Shown here in pieces: positions 55,101 through 64,000 of a stretch of DNA of 64,000 nucleotides (the stretch's first letter is position 1; each line of letters opens with the position of its first letter). The notes beneath the pieces were generated by a model that worked only from the letters and a program-made list of their open reading frames with translations, was not told the origin of the DNA and ran no database searches. Source of the DNA: Thermoplasmata archaeon (GTDB taxonomy: Archaea > Thermoplasmatota > Penumbrarchaeia > JAEHCK01); contig JAEHCK010000004.1 of assembly GCA_020696345.1 (NCBI GenBank), positions 22,916 through 86,915 on the forward strand, in the 5' to 3' direction. Both the position numbers and the translations under genes were made by a program.

Positions 55101-55204
55101 GGTCATCTGGTCAGCTAGTCGATCAGTCAGCTAGTCAATCGGTAGACTAACGAACTAGTAGACTGATAGACCAGTAGACTGATAACAGGTAGACCGGTGG
55201 ACTA
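55101..55204. repeat. Degenerate 8-bp-period array (largest copy)
   Basis: Octamers GTCGATCA, GTCAGCTA, GTCAATCG, GTAGACTA, GTAGACTG, ATAGACCA and GTAGACCG run for about 100 bp in the gap before hicB. This is the longest member of the GTMGACYR family. Confidence 0.75.
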
Positions 55205-55344
55205 TCTCTCGTTACCCATCATTCCATTACCTCAACACCCCTTATTCCATCACCACTCATTAATTTCTGAATACTAAACCATTAACCCACAAAGTAGTAT
55301 TAATCAATGGTAATATTCCCTTTCACACCGTATTCCCATAATTT

Positions 55345-55545
55345 ATGAAAAATTTAATAACTTTAATAGAAAAGCATCCCGAAGGTTATGTTGCATATCC
55401 TCTGAGATTAAAAGGTGTTATTGTTGGTGAGGGTAATACTTACGAAGAGGCCTTAAAAGATGTAAAGTCTGCAATCAAATTCCATATAGAAACATTTATT
55501 GCAGAAGTGGCGATGAAAGATGAAATTCCCCAGAGAAGCACCTAA
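55345..55545 (+). CDS. HicB-family antitoxin-like protein
   Basis: This is 66 residues. LITLIEKHPEGYVAYPLRLKGVIVGEGNTYEEALKDVKSAIKFHIETF is the partial RNase-H-like fold of HicB (UPF0150) antitoxins. No C-terminal DNA-binding domain is present. HicB neutralises the mRNA-cleaving toxin HicA. The start of a HicA-like frame overlaps its last 26 nt (55520), as in hicBA pairs where the antitoxin is first. The toxin frame is cut short, so this may be an orphan antitoxin. Confidence 0.85.
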   Translation: MKNLITLIEKHPEGYVAYPLRLKGVIVGEGNTYEEALKDVKSAIKFHIETFIAEVAMKDEIPQRST

Positions 55546-55639
55546 ACGTAAGGTGATCAAGGCCCTTCAATTAATTGAAGATCTTAAAAAAGAAAATAAT
55601 AAGTTAGGACAGAGAATTGAAGCATTAGAAGGGGAATAG
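55520..55639 (+). pseudogene. Truncated HicA-like toxin remnant
   Basis: This is 39 codons from ATG 55520. MKFPREAPKRKVIKALQLI matches the N-terminus of HicA proteins that pair with this HicB type. The expected middle with the catalytic His (normally a GNHISM-like motif) is absent. A charged coiled-coil tail (EDLKKENNKLGQRIEALEGE) replaces it. It is too short for the ORF track. It could be a decayed toxin or a small partner peptide. Confidence 0.6.
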
Positions 55640-55669
55640 GATATTTAGACCAAAATAATTTCAGTTCTC

Positions 55670-57688
55670 CTATTTTTCTTTTTTTATTCTGGTCAATGTG
55701 AATTTTACTATTATTAATATTACTACGATTATGATGATCCCAATAATTATTATATAAATATCTACCGAGGGTTTGTGATCAACGATGCTTTTTTCATGTC
55801 GATCAGGGTCGTTCGGAGAATCATCAAGTTGTAACCCAGTTGTCGAATCCTTCTTTGACATACCCGGGTTCCAGTGGTCAGGGTATTTGTCACCATCAGA
55901 ATCCACGCTAGCTGCTTTATCATTGGGGAATGCATCAGTACTATCATAATAATCATCACCATCAGTATCCGCATGAATGGGACTTGTTTTATAAATTTTG
56001 ATCTCATCTCCATCTGATAATCCATCCAAATCGGTATCATTATAATAAGGATCTGTATTATTTTTAAATTCCTCAAAATTCGTTAAATCGTCGTTATCTG
56101 AATCATTATTAGCATCCATCGGATCATTTTTATCGAAACCATGACCTTCTTCCCAGCTATCAGGCATGCCGTCTCCATCTGTGTCGTTGTCCTCTGACTG
56201 GGTCGTATTGCCATTACCAGATACAGAAATTATTAAAATATCAGTAGCTGATAATTCTCCGTCATTGACAATAAGTATCACGGTATAATTTCCGGATTGA
56301 TTGTATATATGAGATGTATTACAATCATTTTGCCAATTAGTTATAATTCCATCCCCAAATACCCATGTATAAATTAGATAAGCTCCTTCAGGATCATATG
56401 AGCCGTTACATTCAAAATACACGATTTTACCTACAGTAGCATTTTGATCTGGACCGGCATCAGCAACTGGTGGTTGATTTACCTTTAATTCTAGTGTATT
56501 TGGATTAGGTTTTGTTAAAAATGGTATATAATTGACTTTTCCCAAATCCCAGTCATTATTATAATCATATATTTTTTCATCAATAATACTAGTATCGGTT
56601 GTCCCCCACCAATTATATCGAAAATCAAAATCGCCATATTTTTTTGGAGAATTGATATAAACATTGAATTTGCTATTATTATTAATATTATTATCTTTTA
56701 TATCTCTTATATTCCCAGGAGATAATAATATGCCATAATTATTATTAGAAATAGAATTATTTTTTAATATTATCTCTTCATCCCATGGTGAAACTTTAAC
56801 ATCATTATTTGAAATTTTAAAACCATATTCATTGAAGGATATTAAATTATTCATAATAGTAACAACATTTTTAATTTTACTCAAAGAATCGGTATTTAGA
56901 TATATCCCCTTTATACTTGAAATAATAACATTTTCGAGAATTTTTGTGTTAACTCCTTTATTATTAAAAACAATTCCATTGTCAGCATTTTCAATTTTAT
57001 TGTTTTTTATCAACAAAGTGTAATTATTAGTAGAGATATTTTCAATATTATTCCGAAGATTGGGGTATAGATCAATTGCATTACCCCTTATACTTCTAAA
57101 AGAATTGTTAATTATTTGATCTGTAATAATGGATTTAACATAGTCATCATAATAGAAATAAAAAATATTTATTCCATCGGATTGCTCAACAATATTATTT
57201 TGAAAGATTGGAAGAATATGTGGATATTTATTATGTAATATAATACCATCAACAGCATATTCAATCTTACACCATTCAATAATAGAACTATTATTAGGAT
57301 TATTTAGTAATTCTATCGAAGTCCACTCTTCTTCTGAGTTTGTTTGTTCATTAATTGTAAAAGTGATCATTTTATTTTTTGTACCTTTTGCAATAAGCGT
57401 TCCTTCAACTCTTATTAAAGATTTAAAATTGAATTTAATGATCGCTCCAGGTTGAATCGTTAATGTAGTATTTTTGTCAACCAAAATACTTTCTTTTATT
57501 ATATACGGACTATCTTCAAATGTCCAGGTAGTATTTATTGAAATTATTCCTTTAACTTCTGTTGAACTGCCTGCACTAACTTGAATAGGTTCAATAAATA
57601 ATCCAATTAATACACTAAACGTAAACATCCAAATCGTTAAAATCAATACTAAATGCTTATAAAACTTTTTATTTTTCTTAAATAACAT
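55670..57688 (-). CDS. Exported parallel beta-helix protein with PKD and calcium-binding repeats
   Basis: This is 672 residues. The signal peptide (LVLILTIWMFTFSVLIGLFI) is followed by ~350 residues of right-handed beta-helix repeats (NosD/PbH1 type, for example IENADNGIVFNNKGVNTKILENVI). A PKD domain (ADAGPDQNATVGKIVYFECNGSYDPEG) follows at about 410-490. Thrombospondin-type-3 calcium repeats (DNDTDGDGMPDSWEEGHGFD, DTDLDGLSDGDEI) and a C-terminal membrane helix (IYIIIIGIIIIVVILIIVKF) with KK tail complete it. It is noticeably more AT-rich than its neighbours, hinting at a different history. The likely role is polysaccharide binding or an envelope protein. Confidence 0.88.
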   Translation of the reverse strand: MLFKKNKKFYKHLVLILTIWMFTFSVLIGLFIEPIQVSAGSSTEVKGIISINTTWTFEDSPYIIKESILVDKNTTLTIQPGAIIKFNFKSLIRVEGTLIAKGTKNKMITFTINEQTNSEEEWTSIELLNNPNNSSIIEWCKIEYAVDGIILHNKYPHILPIFQNNIVEQSDGINIFYFYYDDYVKSIITDQIINNSFRSIRGNAIDLYPNLRNNIENISTNNYTLLIKNNKIENADNGIVFNNKGVNTKILENVIISSIKGIYLNTDSLSKIKNVVTIMNNLISFNEYGFKISNNDVKVSPWDEEIILKNNSISNNNYGILLSPGNIRDIKDNNINNNSKFNVYINSPKKYGDFDFRYNWWGTTDTSIIDEKIYDYNNDWDLGKVNYIPFLTKPNPNTLELKVNQPPVADAGPDQNATVGKIVYFECNGSYDPEGAYLIYTWVFGDGIITNWQNDCNTSHIYNQSGNYTVILIVNDGELSATDILIISVSGNGNTTQSEDNDTDGDGMPDSWEEGHGFDKNDPMDANNDSDNDDLTNFEEFKNNTDPYYNDTDLDGLSDGDEIKIYKTSPIHADTDGDDYYDSTDAFPNDKAASVDSDGDKYPDHWNPGMSKKDSTTGLQLDDSPNDPDRHEKSIVDHKPSVDIYIIIIGIIIIVVILIIVKFTLTRIKKEK

Positions 57689-57848
57689 TTTTTCACCCTA
57701 TTGTTAGAAAAACCTATCAATAATATCCTATTTAAAACATTGAAGCTATAATTATTTATTGACAAACATATGCATAAACAGTTATCAAATAATATATAAA
57801 TTTATTTCTAATTCGGGCTTCATCACAATTATCATTATATTTATGCAA

Positions 57849-58220
57849 TTATTCCCTAGTTCGCTTGGAACGCAGAGGTATACGTTTAACTCTACCACAA
57901 TTTTTACAACATATAATGATCTTGCCACCAAGAGTTCGCACCCGTGCCGAGGCGCTGTTACCCAAGAACGAATTACATGATCGGCACACCAGCAACCCGA
58001 AATATCTATCCATGCGTACATTGTACCGCATTCCAATTTTACGGGCCAGCTCCACATATCTTTTGGCACGCGGCAGGTTCTTGTTCTCGACACTCTCACG
58101 TTCTGCCAGTGTAAATAGTATGTGCATGCGTTCTTTGGCGATCGCGGTCATCTCTTTGGTACGCCTACCCATGCGGCTGCGTCTTCGAAATCTTTGAGTA
58201 ACAATTTTTTTATTATCCAT
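57849..58220 (-). CDS. rnp4: Ribonuclease P protein component 4 (Rpp21/Rpr2)
   Basis: This is 123 residues. The central AKRYVELARKIGMRYNVRMDRYFG and the zinc ribbon VCRSCNSFLG...CCKNCGRVKRIP are diagnostic. Rnp4 pairs with Rnp1 on the specificity side of archaeal RNase P, which matures tRNA 5' ends. The N-terminus is very basic (RFRRRSRMGRRTKE). No ribosome site is seen before ATG 58220, so a leaderless transcript is likely. A large double tandem array lies directly upstream. Confidence 0.93.
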   Translation of the reverse strand: MDNKKIVTQRFRRRSRMGRRTKEMTAIAKERMHILFTLAERESVENKNLPRAKRYVELARKIGMRYNVRMDRYFGLLVCRSCNSFLGNSASARVRTLGGKIIICCKNCGRVKRIPLRSKRTRE

Positions 58221-58254
58221 GGAAATTATAAATTGTGATATAATATTTTAAGGT

Positions 58255-58460
58255 TGGCATTTTCTATATTGCAATTAATTGTTGGGATGTTCTATATTGC
58301 GATTAATTACTGGGATGTTCTATTTTTCAATTAATTACTGGGATGTTCTATTTTTCAATTAATTACTGGGATGTTCTATTTTTCGATTAATTACTGGGAT
58401 GTTGTATATTTTGATTAATTATTAGGATGTTCTATTTTGTGATTAATTATTAAGATGTCC
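58255..58460. repeat. 28-bp tandem array, left arm of an inverted pair
   Basis: Seven or so units of GGGATGTTCTATTTTTCAAT plus TAATTACT repeat every 28 bp. Confidence 0.9.
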
Positions 58461-58475
58461 TAAAGTTAGGTCATT

Positions 58476-58551
58476 GGTTATAGGCCATAGGTGGTAGGTT
58501 TTCAATTTATATCGCTAGATACCTATAACCTAAGTCCTACCACCTATTACC
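58476..58551. repeat. Palindromic centre between the two arrays
   Basis: ATAGGTGGTAGG and GGTTATAGG reappear inverted as CCTACCACCTAT and CCTATAACC, separated by about 30 bp. Confidence 0.75.
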
Positions 58552-58559
58552 TTTATCTA

Positions 58560-58757
58560 GCATCCTGCCATCTCAACGACATATAGAACATCCTGCCATC
58601 CCAGCGATATATAGAACATCCTGCCATCCCAGCGATATATAGAACATCCTGCCATCCCAGCGATATATAGAACATCCTGTCATCCAAACGACATATAGAA
58701 CATCCTGATATCCCTACGACATATAGAACATCCTGATATCCCTACGACATATACAAC
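58560..58757. repeat. Right-arm tandem array, inverted relative to left arm
   Basis: About seven units of ATATAGAACATCCTGCCATC plus CCAGCGAT with a period near 28 bp. The core AGAACATCC is the reverse complement of GGATGTTCT in the left arm. The last unit runs into the next CDS and supplies its stop codon (58742-58744). Confidence 0.88.
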
Positions 58758-61700
58758 ATCTTCTTTTTCCGCTGTCCGTATTTATTGACCAGAACAATGA
58801 CAATAAATAATGCCCCAAGCGGTAGGAAGATCGTAGAATATTCCGGGATCACGACGCAAATATCCACTGCAAAATCCGATATTGTCGGATCATAATTCGA
58901 TGTTGCAATGATCTTTATTGTCCCATTCACATAACCTGAACCAACCGGAACATGTACCATTACTATTATCTGGAACTCTTCATCAGGGTCTAGCATATCG
59001 GTATCGGGTTGACCGTCGGAATCGCTGTCGAACGATGAGTTCACCCAGTCCCAGGTACCATCACCTGTGTTATCGATCGCGATCATTTCGTCATTAGAAT
59101 CAAACAATCCGTCATCATTCGTGTCATTATATATGGTGATCTTCCAACTCTGACTCGAGGTTACGGAAAGTTCAAAACTATCGGTGAACGGTGCGTTATT
59201 TGTAATTGTATGTGCATAGGTTTCATTGGTTCCCGGCGCCACCTCCGAATAGTGATCAGGTGTAACCGATACATTTGCACCGGGTACGGAGAATGTGGTG
59301 GTTGAATTCATATAGACGCCATTCGTTTCCATTGCAACGACGGTTACACTATAAGTACCATTAACTGGCACAGATGGTAATTTATAGCTGTAGTTGTAAA
59401 TTTGCCAGAAATATGGTGATGTAGGGTCAGTTATATAACTACTCATGGCGGCGCCGTTCACGATATCTCCAAATGTCCCGCCAGGCGAGGTAATATAGAC
59501 ATTCGCACTAGTATCTTGCACTCCAAATGGATCAGTGATATTTGCCCGGATCTCAACATACTCATCTTTAAAGAATTCATCCTGTATGGTGTCAGAAGTC
59601 AAATTATAGATATTAACCCATTCAACATCAATATAGGTATCAGTTGGCAGATCGATCCGAGAATCGTATGTTGATGAGTCATAATACAGCTCGATAAAGC
59701 CATCCTTACCCTTACCACCTCTATGCGCACTATCCACATTGATAGTTATGGTAAGGGCCTCGCCAACTGGTATTGTTGCAACACTAGGCGTTATTTCGAA
59801 TGTATACCACTGTGCTGACACCAAGTCAGTGATCTTTTTTGAACCTATGATAGTAGCGCCATAGCTTAAGATCACTTCAACATCGGGATCACCCTCAGAT
59901 CCCGGACCAGTAGCGGCTGTAGGGTCGATGTAAAGATAGACCGGAATATTGCCGGAAAGGTTAAAATCCGATGCAAACACGGGTGAAAGGTCCCACACAT
60001 GATTTTTATTGTCATTTATCTTCACACGAGTATTGGCAGGGTTGGTTCCGACGAATGTGTCCATAAGATCATCCCGACCGTTCTCATGTAAATATGAGTT
60101 CTTGACCTTCTTGGTTGCGGAAACCTCGGTTGTTGCTTTAGCAGTATCAAATATACTTGAATTGTAAGCTGATGTGGCAGTGATCATTGTAATATCACTT
60201 TTAGATTCAGCACCGGTTGGTATGGTCTTTTGCAGTGTAATGCTTGTCTCCTGTAACGGGTTGAGAGTCACATCCGGATTTCCGTCAGTATTGGAATCAT
60301 AATTCGAGTATATCCAGTCCCAGGCGCCATCACCATTCGAGTCATAGGCCACCGGAACACCATTGAATAATAGATCCGAGCGCCAGCCCTGGGTAGACCC
60401 GCCAACTGAAATGTCATAGGTATCTGTAGTATTACCAATGTTCATCACATTGAACGAATAATTCTCAATACTATTTTCCGAGGCATATTTAACAAGGTCG
60501 GGATAGACCGAAACACCGTACATTGGTTGGATTATGAAATATTCTTCCCACATATCCTTGACATCATTAGATTCTGTTGCATTCACGCGGACAGTATACC
60601 AACCAGCTTCAAAGCCTTGGGGGATCGTATAATTATATTCGTAAATTCGCCAAAAATATGGCGATGTGCCATCTTCTGAAGATACATTTATCATCTCAAC
60701 ATCATTCAGATCCGGGTTGATCGAATTATCCGGCATCAGCATTGTGAGGTTCACATATTTGATATCATACAGTCCAAGTGGGTCGGTGACATTTACACGT
60801 ATCGTAACATTTTCTCCGGAATTGATCAGTGAAGTCTCATTACCTGTCTGGTTGTAGATCTTTATCCAGTTGACATCAATATATGTATCGGTCGCCAAAA
60901 CCATTCTTGAATTTTCATTAACGGAATCGTAAGATATATCGATCTTACCTGATTTCGCCTTTTTACCGGTACCTGCTGCTGCACTGGTTACTTTTGTATT
61001 AAGATTGATCGCACTATTTTCGGGTATTGACGAAACTAACGGGGTGATAGGAAAAACATACCAGTCTTTTTTATCAACATCGGTTATATTAAAAGTGCCA
61101 ATAGTTGTAGAACCGTAGGTTAGATTTACGGTTAGGTCTGGCCAACCTTCGTTACCATCGCCGGTAGCTGCCTTTGGGGCAAGAAAGAGATGCACAAAAA
61201 TAGTATCGTTTAGATTAAAGTTGCCTGCAAACGAAGGCATTTGTACCCAGCTATGAGCTTGATTATTTTCTAATTTCACATTTGTTGCTCTACCCTCAGT
61301 AGATTCTGCAGTGTTCATTACATCTCCAGTGGGTGTATTTAGCAGGTATAATGTCTTGGTTTCCTCAGAGGTTGCACGGGTGCCGGACCTATTGGAATTA
61401 ATACCAAAGAGATCTGAACTCGTTAAAAAACTAAAATTGATATGATCACCGGAATTTACCTCGCGTATTATCTGTGCTCTGGACTCGTTGTAAGGGTTCA
61501 TCATCGCATACTTGGTATCACCGAAACTGAATTCAACGATCTGCTCATCATCGGTTCTTGGTTCAAATATTGCCAGTCCAAGAGTGAACTGCCAGTTTGC
61601 TAAGATAGAGCTATTGCTGATGTCAAATTTAACGGGCAGCCGGTAATAGAGATCCTCATCAGGATCGAAATAGTATAACCCCTTGAAATCAACATAATTC

Positions 61701-64000
61701 GGAAACGAATGATTCCCTATGGATAATAATCCCACACCATCGGTCATAAAGTTGATGTACCACTGGTCGCCATCAGGGTACGATACCGGGTTTAAAATGG
61801 TAATGTGCCGTTCTTCAGATTTCTGGCCGATATCACTTGCCAGTAAGATGTTTGACGAGTCGGAAGAGCGTAAGTTCCAGTCATGGATCATGAACTCTAC
61901 ATCCACACCCTGGGTTGAATTGATTTCCAGGTCCGCTAAAAGCACCGATGTCTCCAGCCGATGCGCATCCGTACCAAGATCGATCTTCTCTGTAAACGCG
62001 AAATTTGACATATCCCAACGATTGGTACCCTGGAATTCGAAAAGACTGCTGTTTATTATATAGCCATATTTACCGCGGATCCGGATCATATAGTCCGCCC
62101 CGATATGCAGCCCGGGAGTGATAAGCCCCGTAGAAGTATCCTGGTCAGTATCCAGGAAGATCATAGCAGTATCGTTGCCGTCTATAAAGGTTTGGAATTC
62201 AGGAATTGGCGGTATTTTCGGGTTTAATGGCGCAACATCCTGCGAGTCTGTAACGTTATCATCGTCCGTATCATCATTGGTCTTATTGGTAAAACTCATT
62301 ACATCTTCATAATCGTCAGACCAGCCGTCCGAGTCGGTATCTATATTAAGATATGGGTTCGGGTCTATTTCATCGGGCACACCATCATCGTCAGAATCGG
62401 GTTGCTTAACATACCTGTAATGCATCTGCGGTGAAACCAGGATCGAGGTGCCGCCAAAGAGTTCGCCTTTTACCTGGAAGAAGAAAGATAATTTATCGTT
62501 CTCTTGATAGATATTATAACGGTTTATATCAACATCGGGATTTGTTACCTGTACCTGGTCTGCATCGATGAAATGGTTCAGTCGCCCCCAATCGGCAAAT
62601 GCACCGTCGATCGTGATATTTTCAGGTACACCACCGATATATGTGGTCGGTGACATACAGCCGATTGGTTTGGTTGAATGTATGGTTGTTGAAAACCTTG
62701 GATTTGTATTATCCGGATCGGATTTGATGCCGATAGTACTGAATTTGGCCAAGTCCTCGGATCCGGGTATATCGAGGATCATCAGAAGATCTACTGCTCG
62801 TTCTCCCGTTATTACCAGGTCCTCAATGAATTTGTACTTTATTTCGGTTACCTTATTGACCGAATCACGGGTTGTATGGTTCCCGGTATCACGTTCTATA
62901 ACACGGGGTAATACCTGGTCAATGCTGCTGGAATATGTCCCTGAACGATCGTTATCAATGCAAAGTCTTATGTTCAAATTATCAATGTATTCACTATCGA
63001 AGTTGCCCGTGATAATGAACTCGAGCTCGTCGATCACAACTGTATCGCTGCCATGACCCAGTAGTTCCAACCTTAAGAACGGCACATCGGTTTGATCGAA
63101 TAAAACCACATCCGGCGCCATGATGGATTCTTCTATCAATAACACGGGTTTATGCGGGCTGATGACTGTATCGGACAGGTCGAAGTTGTTTTGGTGATCT
63201 TGGAATAAAAATAGGACCCTGGAATCCTTTGATGAAATATCGCCGTTATTTCCGAATTTAACGCGCGCCTCTAACTTAGAACCATGGTTTTGTGCATCGA
63301 AAGATCTTACATATTTCCAATCTTCCCAGTTGTAGTTATCGTTGTGTGAATCAAATTCATATAAAGACTTGGTTTTGAGTTTGTGGCTCATCCCAGAAAG
63401 TTCTAAACGGTAATCGGCACCTAACTCGTTCAACCTGTATCCGGATTCCGTATCGTTGTCTATGTCAATGAAAATGTTCAATGTATCATAAGCATAAACA
63501 TTCTCGACCGAATATCCTTCAAACATATCATCCTGGGTGGACACATATAGTAAAAGGTCACCCTCTTGTACGGTTGCTGAATATTCAACAATGTTGATAT
63601 TTTGGTTAACTACTTGATCCAATTTATCATCTTGAAATCTTTCTATATCTGCCCAGTCACTGAAGTCACCATCAATCACCATGCGCTTTTCAAGGATTAG
63701 ATCTATATTATACATTAAGATAGGCACCAGAATGAGACCGACTATGATCATCAAGATCGCGATCCTCGAATGCTTGAACCTATTCCTAATAACCTCGATA
63801 CGTCCCATGCGCCGGATTGCTTTATCTCTACCGGAACCACTGGCCGTTAAATGTGAGGGTGTAAACCCCCAGCCATTTGTAAACCCGTTTCCATTGGTGA
63901 GGCCATTCCCGTTTGTCAGGCCGTTTCCGTTGGTGAGGCCAATACCATTTGTCAGGCCGTTTCCATTGGTGAGGCCAATACCATTTGTCAGGCCGTTTCC
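58742..64000 (-). CDS. Giant LTNGNG-repeat membrane protein with CBM9-like and NEW3-like domains, 5'-truncated
   Basis: The track ORF begins at an internal Met (63808). The frame stays open to the window edge and there encodes LTNGNG/LTNGIG repeats, so the true start is outside; at least 1752 residues are visible. After the repeats come a membrane helix (IAILMIIVGLILVPILMYNI) and domains starting IDGDFSDWADIE and IDGAFADWGRL (CBM9/DOMON-like). A calcium repeat (DSDDDGVPDEIDPNPYLNIDTD) and two long duplicated beta-rich blocks (TYIDVNWIKIYN.., TYIDVEWVNIYN..) follow. The C-terminus IPEYSTIFLPLGALFIVIVL plus QRKKK is PEF-CTERM-like. It is the larger paralogue of 45499-48522. Confidence 0.85.
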   Translation of the reverse strand, partial: GNGLTNGIGLTNGNGLTNGIGLTNGNGLTNGNGLTNGNGFTNGWGFTPSHLTASGSGRDKAIRRMGRIEVIRNRFKHSRIAILMIIVGLILVPILMYNIDLILEKRMVIDGDFSDWADIERFQDDKLDQVVNQNINIVEYSATVQEGDLLLYVSTQDDMFEGYSVENVYAYDTLNIFIDIDNDTESGYRLNELGADYRLELSGMSHKLKTKSLYEFDSHNDNYNWEDWKYVRSFDAQNHGSKLEARVKFGNNGDISSKDSRVLFLFQDHQNNFDLSDTVISPHKPVLLIEESIMAPDVVLFDQTDVPFLRLELLGHGSDTVVIDELEFIITGNFDSEYIDNLNIRLCIDNDRSGTYSSSIDQVLPRVIERDTGNHTTRDSVNKVTEIKYKFIEDLVITGERAVDLLMILDIPGSEDLAKFSTIGIKSDPDNTNPRFSTTIHSTKPIGCMSPTTYIGGVPENITIDGAFADWGRLNHFIDADQVQVTNPDVDINRYNIYQENDKLSFFFQVKGELFGGTSILVSPQMHYRYVKQPDSDDDGVPDEIDPNPYLNIDTDSDGWSDDYEDVMSFTNKTNDDTDDDNVTDSQDVAPLNPKIPPIPEFQTFIDGNDTAMIFLDTDQDTSTGLITPGLHIGADYMIRIRGKYGYIINSSLFEFQGTNRWDMSNFAFTEKIDLGTDAHRLETSVLLADLEINSTQGVDVEFMIHDWNLRSSDSSNILLASDIGQKSEERHITILNPVSYPDGDQWYINFMTDGVGLLSIGNHSFPNYVDFKGLYYFDPDEDLYYRLPVKFDISNSSILANWQFTLGLAIFEPRTDDEQIVEFSFGDTKYAMMNPYNESRAQIIREVNSGDHINFSFLTSSDLFGINSNRSGTRATSEETKTLYLLNTPTGDVMNTAESTEGRATNVKLENNQAHSWVQMPSFAGNFNLNDTIFVHLFLAPKAATGDGNEGWPDLTVNLTYGSTTIGTFNITDVDKKDWYVFPITPLVSSIPENSAINLNTKVTSAAAGTGKKAKSGKIDISYDSVNENSRMVLATDTYIDVNWIKIYNQTGNETSLINSGENVTIRVNVTDPLGLYDIKYVNLTMLMPDNSINPDLNDVEMINVSSEDGTSPYFWRIYEYNYTIPQGFEAGWYTVRVNATESNDVKDMWEEYFIIQPMYGVSVYPDLVKYASENSIENYSFNVMNIGNTTDTYDISVGGSTQGWRSDLLFNGVPVAYDSNGDGAWDWIYSNYDSNTDGNPDVTLNPLQETSITLQKTIPTGAESKSDITMITATSAYNSSIFDTAKATTEVSATKKVKNSYLHENGRDDLMDTFVGTNPANTRVKINDNKNHVWDLSPVFASDFNLSGNIPVYLYIDPTAATGPGSEGDPDVEVILSYGATIIGSKKITDLVSAQWYTFEITPSVATIPVGEALTITINVDSAHRGGKGKDGFIELYYDSSTYDSRIDLPTDTYIDVEWVNIYNLTSDTIQDEFFKDEYVEIRANITDPFGVQDTSANVYITSPGGTFGDIVNGAAMSSYITDPTSPYFWQIYNYSYKLPSVPVNGTYSVTVVAMETNGVYMNSTTTFSVPGANVSVTPDHYSEVAPGTNETYAHTITNNAPFTDSFELSVTSSQSWKITIYNDTNDDGLFDSNDEMIAIDNTGDGTWDWVNSSFDSDSDGQPDTDMLDPDEEFQIIVMVHVPVGSGYVNGTIKIIATSNYDPTISDFAVDICVVIPEYSTIFLPLGALFIVIVLVNKYGQRKKKMLYMS

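Overview
The window is archaeal and most likely comes from a euryarchaeal lineage near Thermoplasmatota. It carries ribosomal protein S8e, RNase P protein 4, fibrillarin, archease, a tRNA-binding-domain methionyl-tRNA synthetase, single-domain KaiC-like ATPases, an archaeal initiator tRNA-Met and BRE/TATA promoters. It also has many very long secreted proteins built from FG-GAP, CARDB, PKD, PQQ-propeller and LTNGNG-repeat modules. Lineage is inferred from gene content only.

Layout. 1-0.9 kb: 3' end of an unrecognised coiled-coil gene. 1.6-3.9 kb: tdh-kbl, threonine to glycine plus acetyl-CoA. 4.2-9.0 kb: a 1600-residue surface protein with a cytoplasmic tail. 9.1-16.8 kb: archease, S8e, an RDD membrane protein, a group II intron remnant (domains V-VI), an unrecognised 530-aa protein, two small membrane/zinc-ribbon proteins and a Fic protein. 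17.0-21.1 kb: two paralogous secreted GIGT/tail-fibre-repeat proteins. 21.6-28.2 kb: a minus-strand run with a PqqD-domain protein, an E1/ThiF-like enzyme, a STAND ATPase with a DUF835-like insertion, two KaiC-like ATPases and initiator tRNA-Met. 28.7-35.6 kb: a winged-helix-like protein, two membrane-anchored FKBP-type proteins, purA, metG and a PHP phosphoesterase. 35.7-41.1 kb: two lipoprotein serpins, a radical SAM enzyme and a hypothetical gene. 41.5-50.5 kb: exported thioredoxin-like, PQQ-propeller, LTNGNG and PKD/TPR proteins. 50.5-55.6 kb: UspA, fibrillarin, a YbjQ-like protein, a membrane pair and HicB with a truncated HicA. 55.7-64 kb: a beta-helix protein, RNase P component 4 and a second LTNGNG giant that runs off the window.

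The most notable region is 37.1-40.8 kb. Four structured palindromic sites resembling integron attC sites separate single genes that all point left, away from a truncated tyrosine recombinase at 40.57 kb. This is the geometry of an integron (intI, then attI, then a divergent cassette array) in an archaeal genome.

A second theme is the intergenic DNA. At least five gene gaps, plus the 5' part of one ORF, hold head-to-tail tandem arrays with an almost constant 27-28 bp period although the unit sequences are mostly unrelated. Two loci share the same centre flanked by face-to-face arrays, and a third has the same plan with a different centre. A separate family has an 8-bp period, and longer elements of about 57, 100-125 and 24 bp are scattered between genes. 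Two genes appear to start at non-AUG-like codons (ATA, ATT) behind strong Shine-Dalgarno sequences.
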